Both the position numbers and the translations under genes were made by a program. The notes under the pieces are model-generated. The model searched no databases. It saw nothing but the letters and a program-made list of their open reading frames with translations, and was not told the origin of the DNA. From positions 1 through 34,199 of the forward strand of contig NZ_KE386916.1 of the NCBI RefSeq assembly GCF_000429545.1: a DNA stretch of 34,199 nt, given 5' to 3'. Origin of the DNA: Arenibacter certesii DSM 19833 (GTDB lineage Bacteria > Bacteroidota > Bacteroidia > Flavobacteriales > Flavobacteriaceae). Positions 1 to 5,539 of the stretch are shown here, one piece after another. Numbering within the stretch: the first letter of the stretch is position 1; each line of letters opens with the position of its first letter.

Positions 1-225
1 CATAAGGGCAAGTTTGCCCTTGGCGCAGAAGATGCACCTTGGGCCCTTTTTGGCTTCCTTCAGACCAAGGGCCGCTACCAGTTCGTCCCAAGGGATGGCG
101 ATATAGATCTTGCCAAGATCGCTTTCGAGAAACCGGGCGTAAAACGCATCGAACTCTTCGGTCTGGGAGGAAAATGTAAAACTGTGCTGGAAATCGTGGA
201 TTCTTCGTATCTTGGACATAGACAT
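1..225 (-). CDS. IS transposase, N-terminal part (cut by window edge)
   Basis: This frame is open from an ATG at 225 down to base 1, giving 75 codons with no stop, so only the N-terminus of a longer protein is here. The protein starts MSMSKIRRIHDFQ and contains 'LGKIYIAIPWDELV' and 'KGKLALM'. That pattern resembles the N-terminal domain of IS5/IS1182-type DDE transposases, where a 'KGKLALM' stretch leads into the first helical domain. The catalytic DDE residues would lie beyond the window. The segment is visibly richer in G+C than the following DNA, which fits an acquired element. A second ATG at 219 is an alternative start. The family assignment is from recognition only, and the exact IS family is not certain. 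Confidence 0.6.
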   Translation of the reverse strand, partial: MSMSKIRRIHDFQHSFTFSSQTEEFDAFYARFLESDLGKIYIAIPWDELVAALGLKEAKKGPRCIFCAKGKLALM

Positions 226-231
226 TAAGAT

Positions 232-274
232 AAAAACCCCGTTTTTTGAGCTAGAGACTCGTTTTCGGGGTTTT
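232..274. terminator. Hairpin upstream of the transposase, probable IS-end terminator
   Basis: An inverted repeat AAAACCCCG...CGGGGTTTT with an inner GAG/CTC pair lies directly upstream of the transposase start. T-runs on both strands would make it work as a terminator in either direction. Many IS elements carry such a hairpin inside the end to block read-through into the transposase. The outer terminal repeat and target duplication cannot be defined because the other IS end is outside the window. Confidence 0.4.
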
Positions 275-374
275 ATTATATCTAAATATACGAATTAAAT
301 ACCTGATAAACAAGCAGTTGCGTCAATTCTGAATGCGCCTCAAAAAATATATAAAACTTTATAACAAAAAAATA

Positions 375-412
375 AAAAATCTCCAACCTATTTATATAAG
401 TTGGAGATTTTT
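375..412. terminator. Bidirectional Rho-independent terminator
   Basis: A perfect 13-bp inverted repeat, AAAAATCTCCAAC and GTTGGAGATTTTT, is separated by a 12-nt loop. A/T tracts on both sides give a U-run in either direction. It lies 74 bases downstream of the minus-strand gene ending at 486 and probably ends that transcript, and possibly the TPP-controlled operon if transcription runs on. Confidence 0.75.
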
Positions 413-485
413 GTTTTAGGAAACTGCAGTATGTAACTATCTGTAATTTTCAACACCTAATAAGTGTCTCTATTACACCTCCATA

Positions 486-755
486 TCATTTAGCCCAATA
501 CGTAAACCACATAATCCACATGGCATAAAATAGTAAGGGACAAAAAAATGCATTTAAAAAGAACACGGTTGCCCACACCTTTTTTATGAAATAAAACAGC
601 AACCCTATTAGTAAGTTAATGCCAAATAGAATTGGAACAACCATGAAGTGGTTTATTGAATCTTTAACTTCTGGTTGCGACCAATAAAACCAAAGGCCAA
701 TAAAAACGATATCGACTATTACAATTCCTAAAGTCAATATCTGGCTCTTTTTCAT
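486..755 (-). CDS. Small three-helix membrane protein, unknown function
   Basis: An 89-residue protein with three predicted transmembrane segments at about residues 6-26, 36-57 and 60-86, joined by very short loops. The N-terminus is Lys-rich (MKKSQ) and the C-terminus ends Trp-Ala-Lys. There is no signal-peptide cleavage motif, so it should be an inner-membrane protein. It lies 143 bases downstream of the Trm112-like gene on the same strand, with no terminator seen in the gap. It could therefore be a late member of the TPP-controlled operon or have its own promoter. A strong terminator follows at 375-412. I do not recognise the family. Confidence 0.6.
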   Translation of the reverse strand: MKKSQILTLGIVIVDIVFIGLWFYWSQPEVKDSINHFMVVPILFGINLLIGLLFYFIKKVWATVFFLNAFFCPLLFYAMWIMWFTYWAK

Positions 756-898
756 GATTTCACATTTCGAATCTGCTCTTATATCCCTCTAACTTCTATC
801 TTGAGGATTTTAGCGATGGTGGAATCACCACGCTTTAATCCTATTAAGATAGTTAAATAATGAGTCCCCTACACTAGATAGAAAGCAATTTTCACTTC

Positions 899-1189
899 CT
901 ATACCTTTTCGATTGCTATCACTTTCCCTTCAACAATCTTAAATTCCTCCCCTTTATCTTCCAATAGTTTTTCCCATTTTTCCAACATAGGTTGTTCCCG
1001 TTCAAAATCGCGGTATTCGTCCGGACTCATAATAGGGATTCCAGTGACTATGGGGTAAACACGATTGCATTCCCCACAAGAAAGTAGGCCCTCTAAAATA
1101 TTATCTTGTTCGTCTTTTGTAATAATTCGTAACGTTAAATCTGCCTTATCAAAAGGGCAACACAATTTTTCTATAGTTTCTATTCTCAT
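899..1189 (-). CDS. Trm112/UPF0434-like zinc protein
   Basis: A 96-residue protein starting MRIETIEKLCCPFDKADL, with 'LSCGECNRVYPIVTGIPIM' in the middle. The paired Cys near residues 10-11 and Cys-Gly-Glu-Cys near residues 38-41, followed by 'YPIVTGIPIM', match the Trm112/YcaR zinc-ribbon fold. In eukaryotes and archaea Trm112 binds and stabilises class I SAM methyltransferases. The gene starts 1 base beyond the stop of the ThiE-like gene and is the last of four tightly packed genes, the first of which encodes a class I methyltransferase. That arrangement suggests, but does not prove, that the two proteins are partners. Bacterial members are small and mostly uncharacterised, so function is inferred from fold and neighbours only. 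Confidence 0.75.
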   Translation of the reverse strand: MRIETIEKLCCPFDKADLTLRIITKDEQDNILEGLLSCGECNRVYPIVTGIPIMSPDEYRDFEREQPMLEKWEKLLEDKGEEFKIVEGKVIAIEKV

Positions 1190-1190
1190 T

Positions 1191-1820
1191 TTATTTGTTT
1201 AATTTTTTACGATATTCGTTTATGGCCTCATCGGGATGCGCTGCATTCATAATTCCAGATATCACGGCAACCCCATGATAATTTAGACCATCTAATTGAT
1301 TGATATTTTCGGGAGCAATCCCCCCTGCTAAAAAGAGGGGTTTATCAAAGATTTGCGCTGCCTTTTTCACGGTTTCCTGGGTCACTATTTCACAATCTAT
1401 CGCACTAGGGGAGGGGAACATGGAGCAGAAAGAGATATAATCCAACTGGTTTTCGGATGCCCATTTAACATGGTCTAAATTATTTCCGCAGGTAAGTCCA
1501 ATAAGAACCTCTTTATTGATTTCCTTTTTAATCTCCTCTAGCTTAGTTGGAATTTCATCAAAATGAATTCCGTCTAAATCTATGGTTTTTAAAAATTCCC
1601 ATCGGTTATTGATAAAAACTGGAGTGTGATGATTTGCACATAGCGTGCAAATTTTCTGTACAAGTCCCTCTACGTTCGTTACGTTTTTAAAATTGTCCCA
1701 AATCTGAACAGCTGCAATTCCCTTTTCCAGGCTTATTTGTAGTTTGCTTAATACTGTTACCTCTTCCATAGAAGGGTCGATGACCAAATAAATACCTGCT
1801 TTAATAGATTTTTTATTCAT
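1191..1820 (-). CDS. ThiE/TenI-like (beta/alpha)8 protein, divergent
   Basis: The ORF is open further upstream, but the ATG at 1820 (MNKKSIKAGIYLV) lies 2 bases after the previous stop and is the natural start, giving 209 residues. The fold signature of thiamine-phosphate synthase is clear: 'VFINNRWEFLKTIDLDGIHF' matches the canonical IND...DGVHLGQ region, 'VLIGLTCGN' matches iiGxSxH, and 'FLAGGIAPENI' matches the AIGGI phosphate loop. Key ThiE residues are changed: the QLRxK strand reads 'AVQIWDN', and the T-x-T-K pyrophosphate loop reads 'FPSPSAIDCE' with no lysine. TMP synthase activity is therefore doubtful; a TenI-like or new role on a related ligand is possible. It lies within a TPP-riboswitch-controlled operon, which keeps it tied to thiamine metabolism. 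Confidence 0.75.
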   Translation of the reverse strand: MNKKSIKAGIYLVIDPSMEEVTVLSKLQISLEKGIAAVQIWDNFKNVTNVEGLVQKICTLCANHHTPVFINNRWEFLKTIDLDGIHFDEIPTKLEEIKKEINKEVLIGLTCGNNLDHVKWASENQLDYISFCSMFPSPSAIDCEIVTQETVKKAAQIFDKPLFLAGGIAPENINQLDGLNYHGVAVISGIMNAAHPDEAINEYRKKLNK

Positions 1821-1822
1821 AA

Positions 1823-2875
1823 TTATTTCCAGTCTTGTTGCAATGCTTTGAAAAAAGCCCCCCAATAAGGATCCTTTTCATTATAAATTAGATCAGATTG
1901 GTTTCCTTTTTCCATGAGCGTTATCCCCTTATTCTTTTCTGTAATTTCTCCAACTTCGGTGCAAGGGATATTATTGGCTTCAAATTGAGCTAAGATTTTA
2001 GTTTTCGATTCTTTTTTACAAGTGATTACCATGGCGCCAGCGCCTATAGAATAACGGGGGTCAATAGAGAACACCTCACATATTCTAGATTGCGTTTCTC
2101 CAGCGGGTAGTTTATCGTTATAAACTATAGCCCCGTTACCAGAGGCTACGGCCAATTCATAAATAGCACCTAGCACCCCACCTTCCGTAACATCGTGCAT
2201 GGCAGTAACACCATTGTTCCTTCTATCACCTACAGCGGTTAGCGCATCTTTCATAACCGAGATATCATAAAAGGACTCACAGGCCAAATTATAATGCTCG
2301 GTACCCACTTTGTTCTTTACCGTTTTAGGAAAGCTCATAGCCAAAATAGCGGCAGAAGAAATAGCGCAGCATTTACTGACTAAGATAACATCGCCAACTG
2401 ATGCCAACTTCGTTGTGAGTAGTTCATTTTGTTTCGCAATAGTCGTAAAAGTAGCTCCGCCGGCAATGGTAGAGTTATTTCCTTCTACAAACCCCGTATG
2501 TCCGCCTGTAATTGCTATCCCTAGGTCTGAACAAAATTGATGGATATAATCCCAATACACTTCAAAATCTTTTTGGGAGAAAGTAGCCGGAAGGTTTAAA
2601 ACAAACTGACCGTACATAGGGGAAAATCCTGTAGTAGCTATATCATTGGCTGCCAGCTGTACAGATAACCAGGCCGATTCCTTTAATCCAAGGGACGGGA
2701 TAAGCGATAGGGGGTCACTGGCCATGGCCATGGCCATCCCATTGGGCAAACTTACTATAGAAACATCTACCCCAAATTGAGGTCCGGCAATCACCTCCTG
2801 TCTATGCTTTCCGCACTTGTACTCAATAAACTGCCTGAAATCGGTATGTGTAATTTTTCCTGTTTGTACTTTCAT
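1823..2875 (-). CDS. PurM/HypE/ThiL-fold ATP-binding protein (AIR synthase-related)
   Basis: A 350-residue protein of the PurM-like superfamily (AIR synthase, HypE, SelD, ThiL). Visible landmarks are 'GPQFGVDVSIV' near residue 31, 'ASDPLSLIPSLG' near 52, 'AANDIATTGFSPM' near 75, 'GGHTGF' near 123, and 'MHDVTEGGVLGAIYELA' in the second domain, the Asp/Gly-rich ATP-handling loop. 'HDVTEGG' is closest to the HypE/AIR-synthase-related branch, but the C-terminal PRYC cysteine that defines HypE is absent (the protein ends QQDWK). The start is 2 bases after the methyltransferase stop. Family members phosphorylate or activate small substrates with ATP. A ThiL-like kinase role is one guess given the TPP riboswitch; the substrate is not readable from sequence. 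Confidence 0.75.
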   Translation of the reverse strand: MKVQTGKITHTDFRQFIEYKCGKHRQEVIAGPQFGVDVSIVSLPNGMAMAMASDPLSLIPSLGLKESAWLSVQLAANDIATTGFSPMYGQFVLNLPATFSQKDFEVYWDYIHQFCSDLGIAITGGHTGFVEGNNSTIAGGATFTTIAKQNELLTTKLASVGDVILVSKCCAISSAAILAMSFPKTVKNKVGTEHYNLACESFYDISVMKDALTAVGDRRNNGVTAMHDVTEGGVLGAIYELAVASGNGAIVYNDKLPAGETQSRICEVFSIDPRYSIGAGAMVITCKKESKTKILAQFEANNIPCTEVGEITEKNKGITLMEKGNQSDLIYNEKDPYWGAFFKALQQDWK

Positions 2876-2877
2876 AA

Positions 2878-3594
2878 CTAGTCATTAAACTTTACGTACA
2901 GCGCAAAAAAGTCGCCTATAGGTACATTCCATTTTTGTACCGGAAACCATTTTGGGAGTCCTGTTGTGGTCCATTCAATGGTATAATCCCTTCCTTCCAA
3001 AGCTTTATCAATAGTTTTTATTAAGGTTTTGGGCGTATAAAAGGTAGCAGTCACATAAAACTCGTTCTTTCCAAAAAGCTGTTGTGTTCTGCGCCTAATT
3101 AGTTTAGGGGTATTCCGGTTCATCATCCCCATAATAATTCCATGCCTTCCCACTCGGGCTGCTTCACGGATTACTTTTACCGGGTCTTTATAATATTCAA
3201 AGGTGGTAATAAAGGCCAGGGCATCAAACGTATTGTCTTTAAAGGGAAGGTGGTGGGAGTCTGCCATTACCAAATCCCCATCAAAACGATGTAAGGCCTG
3301 GGAGAGCATAAAGGGAGAAATATCGCCTCCAGTGGCTTTAATTCCAATATCTTTCCACCAACGTGTAAATCGGGTAGTGCCACATCCAAATTCAAGTAAG
3401 GTTTTTACGCGAGTATCTTTGGAGATAAGTTGCTCCAAAATCTTTTTCTGCCAAACTTCGGCACGTTTATAGGGCCCCTCATAATATTCCTCATAGGTAT
3501 CTGTATATTTCCTATTAAAGAACCATTCTGATCTTCCTTGCCAGGTCTGCGTCTTTTCGGGTACAAGTTGTTGATTGACTTTTTCTATTTCCAT
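2878..3594 (-). CDS. Class I SAM-dependent methyltransferase
   Basis: A 238-residue methyltransferase with motif I 'LLEFGCGTTRFTRWW' near residues 66-80, an acidic strand-2 end 'ATGGDISPFML', motif II-like 'LVMADSHHLPFKDNTFDAL', and a motif III region 'REAARVGRHGIIMGMMNR'. This is the layout of UbiE/methyltransferase-11 type small-molecule methylases. The long N-terminal extension (about 60 residues, Trp- and Tyr-rich) may shape the substrate site. It is the first gene after the TPP riboswitch, and the next gene starts 2 bases after its stop. The substrate is unknown; a thiamine precursor or degradation product is a reasonable inference from regulation. The Trm112-like protein encoded at the end of the operon may be its partner. 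Confidence 0.8.
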   Translation of the reverse strand: MEIEKVNQQLVPEKTQTWQGRSEWFFNRKYTDTYEEYYEGPYKRAEVWQKKILEQLISKDTRVKTLLEFGCGTTRFTRWWKDIGIKATGGDISPFMLSQALHRFDGDLVMADSHHLPFKDNTFDALAFITTFEYYKDPVKVIREAARVGRHGIIMGMMNRNTPKLIRRRTQQLFGKNEFYVTATFYTPKTLIKTIDKALEGRDYTIEWTTTGLPKWFPVQKWNVPIGDFFALYVKFND

Positions 3595-3610
3595 TGGTAT
3601 AATTCTTTTA

Positions 3611-3648
3611 AAAATTAAAAACCATCCTTAGGGAGCCAACAGGATGGT
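3611..3648 (-). terminator. Expression-platform terminator of the TPP riboswitch
   Basis: Read on the minus strand, ACCATCC (3648-3642) and GGATGGT (3627-3621) form a 7-bp stem with a 14-nt loop, followed by TTTTAATTTTT. It sits between the aptamer and the first gene, where a transcription-attenuation hairpin belongs. This suggests TPP binding stops transcription before the methyltransferase gene. Confidence 0.65.
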
Positions 3649-3677
3649 GCAATGGAAACGTACGTATCCTATGTATG

Positions 3678-3751
3678 CATCCCTACGTTGGCATTATCCA
3701 AATCAGGTTTTTGGGTTTGTTCTCAGTCCTGAATTTTTCAGAACACCCCAC
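3678..3751 (-). promoter_or_regulatory. TPP riboswitch (THI element)
   Basis: The minus strand carries the conserved TPP aptamer core in order: GGGGTG at the 5' end (about 3749), a short P3-like hairpin TTCTGAAAAATTCAG, CTGAGA (3726-3721), ACCTGATTTGGATAATGCC (3708 downward) and AACGTAGGGA (ending at 3680). These match the THI-box consensus almost base for base. The 5' and 3' P1 strands (GGGGTG and the GTAGGGA region) close the structure. A terminator hairpin follows 30 bases further on. The element controls the minus-strand operon starting at 3594 and shows that this operon responds to thiamine pyrophosphate. Confidence 0.93.
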
Positions 3752-4293
3752 GCATTTCAATACTGGCACAAGTTACCCAATTATTTTGAACTAGCAGTTT
3801 TATTCCTGCTAGGAGGGGTTTTATCATTACATTTTCAATAGAACTATACTTCTAATTGGGGAATTTAGATGACGTTTATAATTGAGAAAAAGAAATTCAA
3901 TTAAAAAAGCACCCAAAACTGAGTGCTTTAATTGGATAATTGGAATTAGGACTAATGAATGATGTAGATTTATGATTTGCTTATTATTTTAAACCCTCGG
4001 TTAAACAAGTCGCTGGTTCTTTTTTGGGAAGATCCATTCTCTTTAAAAATTAATCCCTAAGGAAGAATAGAGGGCAGATAGTCATTGTTTTACTCAAATG
4101 GTTTATTTGATACTAGGTTAGCTAGGTTCACTCCCCTATATATTACTATCCATACGTTATGGCTTCGTCTTCGGTAATGGATTAAATCCAGTAAATTTAT
4201 AAATTTGGGTTTTTATGTAACCAAAAAATAGGAATCTGAATAAACGTTAGGTTTTTCTATAGTACTAACCTATTACACTAAGGAATAAAAAAG
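3752..4293. other. Intergenic region between the riboswitch operon and a membrane-protein gene
   Basis: No gene is seen here. The left part must hold the minus-strand promoter of the riboswitch operon; a TAACTTG-type element near 3775 is a weak candidate. A hairpin lies at 3904-3930. The rest is AT-rich and presumably holds the promoter for the gene at 4294. Confidence 0.5.
3904..3930. terminator. Short Rho-independent terminator hairpin
   Basis: AAAGCAC and GTGCTTT pair around a 10-base loop, with an A-rich 5' flank and a short T-run. It may serve to isolate the riboswitch operon from what lies to the right. No clear plus-strand gene ends just before it. Confidence 0.45.
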
Positions 4294-4956
4294 ATGATTA
4301 ATGAACTTTTTGAATTTTATAAGAAGGAATTGACCTTTTCTTCCCTAGTAACTAAGGATAATAGGAAAATTTCCAATTTAATTCTTTTTGTGGGAGGCAT
4401 CCTACTTATCACTTTTTGGTATTTATTTATTACTCACAATCAATTCTTATGGACGGTTGGCGGGATACTAGTTGTTGTTATTTCGTTCTACCTTCTAATC
4501 TATTTAAATGGAAAAACGGTTAAAAATAAATTTCCTGAGATGTATATTTCTACGTTTAAATGGAGCTCCAATAAATTTAATGACTTGTTTTTAGAGAAGT
4601 TAGGAGAGAAAATAAAAAATGAATCGGAACTAAATTTAGATTTAATTCAAAAACAGATTAAGGAAAAAGAAAATAAGGAAAAAACATCCTCAGTAATTAT
4701 TTTCACCCTATTCGGGGCCTTATTTATTCCGTTGTGGAGTACTTATATTGCTGCGTTGATGGATACTTATAAGGAGAATTCACAAATAATGACGTTCAAT
4801 TTTTTATCAATAACTTTTTTAATATTCATAATATCCTTCTTTGGTTATATGTTTTTAGATATTAGGGATAATTTACTATCGGATTTCCAAAAATGGAACA
4901 AGCTGAATAACCTTATCACTGAATATAGGATTAGAAAAAACCGAAGTGAAACGTAA
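4294..4956 (+). CDS. Four-helix membrane protein with a charged cytoplasmic middle, unknown function
   Basis: A 220-residue protein with two hydrophobic pairs. Helices at about residues 27-47 and 51-72 are followed by a Lys/Glu-rich stretch (about 75-130) containing 'KQIKEKENKEKT', then helices at about 132-155 and 168-188, and a basic tail. The layout suggests an integral membrane protein with a soluble helical domain between two hairpins. The ATG at 4294 follows a purine-rich 'AAGGAATAAAAAAG', which is a reasonable initiation context. It stands alone between two regulated operons. I do not recognise a family. Confidence 0.6.
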   Translation: MINELFEFYKKELTFSSLVTKDNRKISNLILFVGGILLITFWYLFITHNQFLWTVGGILVVVISFYLLIYLNGKTVKNKFPEMYISTFKWSSNKFNDLFLEKLGEKIKNESELNLDLIQKQIKEKENKEKTSSVIIFTLFGALFIPLWSTYIAALMDTYKENSQIMTFNFLSITFLIFIISFFGYMFLDIRDNLLSDFQKWNKLNNLITEYRIRKNRSET

Positions 4957-5191
4957 ATTTTGGCAATGGCGTAGTGCACATTTGCATTATTCTTGATAAA
5001 AATGGCCTTTTTATTGAATTTATGAGCAAAAAATGCCGCTGTTTGTTTTTAGAAATACATGTTTTATAACAAGTTATCACCTAAATGGATATTACTTTAG
5101 TCTCATATGTTAAAGTAAATTCAGTTATTCACCCATTTAATTGCGAATACTATTTTTTTACGCAGAATATTTATCGAATCATTTTTTTGTC

Positions 5192-5199
5192 TAGATTTG
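5192..5199 (+). promoter_or_regulatory. Candidate Bacteroidota promoter (-7 TAnnTTTG) for the ilv leader
   Basis: TAGATTTG matches the Bacteroidota -7 consensus TAnnTTTG exactly and lies 19 bases before the ATG of the first leader peptide. A clear TTG -33 element is not seen at ideal spacing, so the call rests mainly on the -7 box and its position. Confidence 0.45.
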
Positions 5200-5217
5200 C
5201 ATGGTATTAGAAAAACG

Positions 5218-5292
5218 ATGAAAAACACCGCTATTATTCTTTCAATTATTATTGCAATTGTGATGAACACATCTGCAGAGGGAATGCTATAG
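5218..5292 (+). CDS. Leader peptide 1 for branched-chain amino-acid attenuation
   Basis: A 24-codon ORF starting MKNTAIILSIIIAIVMN. Codons 6-15 contain six Ile, one Leu and one Val, in line with control by branched-chain aminoacyl-tRNA supply. It lies directly downstream of a TAnnTTTG box, ends 20 bases before a strong terminator (5313-5345), and is upstream of ilvB. This is the layout of a ribosome-mediated attenuator. It is too short for routine gene finders. Confidence 0.7.
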   Translation: MKNTAIILSIIIAIVMNTSAEGML

Positions 5293-5312
5293 CCATATTT
5301 TATAAAAATATT

Positions 5313-5345
5313 AAAAAGCCTCCCGAGAAATCAGGAGGCTTTTTT
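5313..5345 (+). terminator. Attenuator terminator 1
   Basis: AAAAAGCCTCC and GGAGGCTTTTT form an 11-bp perfect stem with an 11-base loop and a T-run. It follows leader peptide 1 by 20 bases. Ribosome stalling at the Ile/Leu/Val codons would be expected to prevent its formation. Confidence 0.8.
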
Positions 5346-5359
5346 ATTAATAGCAAGAA

Positions 5360-5410
5360 ATGAAAATACACACCAATATTATCACCATCATTATTTGCCG
5401 ACCAGGGTGA
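5360..5410 (+). CDS. Leader peptide 2 for branched-chain amino-acid attenuation
   Basis: A 16-residue ORF, MKIHTNIITIIICRPG, with six Ile codons (five of them in a run of six residues apart from one Thr) and two Thr. It starts 15 bases after terminator 1 and ends 27 bases before terminator 2. The CACCAA bases inside its codons can pair with TTGGT at 5417-5421, giving a classical 1:2 stem. The ORF is short, but its codon content and its placement between two terminators support it. Confidence 0.65.
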   Translation: MKIHTNIITIIICRPG

Positions 5411-5413
5411 GAT

Positions 5414-5467
5414 AGGTTGGTATTATACAATTCCTAGCCTTTTTCATCCTACTGAGAAAGGTTTTTT
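5414..5467 (+). terminator. Attenuator 2: antiterminator and terminator
   Basis: CCTTTTTC (5438-5445) pairs with GAGAAAGG (5454-5461) through 8 bp with one G-T wobble and an 8-base loop. TTTTTT follows, so this is a terminator. AGGTTGG at 5414-5420 can instead pair with GCCT and its upstream bases at 5434-5440, which would break that stem. Together with the pairing inside leader peptide 2, this gives mutually exclusive 1:2, 2:3 and 3:4 structures upstream of ilvB. Confidence 0.6.
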
Positions 5468-5539
5468 CATTCAAACTATTAGAAAGTAATTCAATCACCC
5501 CAGGGGGTAACGGAAAAATTAAAATTAAAAGAACAAGAA

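Noticed and set aside
3644-3841. Plus-strand 65-codon ORF
   Set aside because: It lies antisense over the TPP aptamer, whose conserved core explains the sequence; the translation is aromatic-rich and unlike a protein.
4147-4188. Possible inverted repeat ATCCAT...ATGGAT
   Set aside because: The stem is only 6 bp with a long loop and no U-tract.
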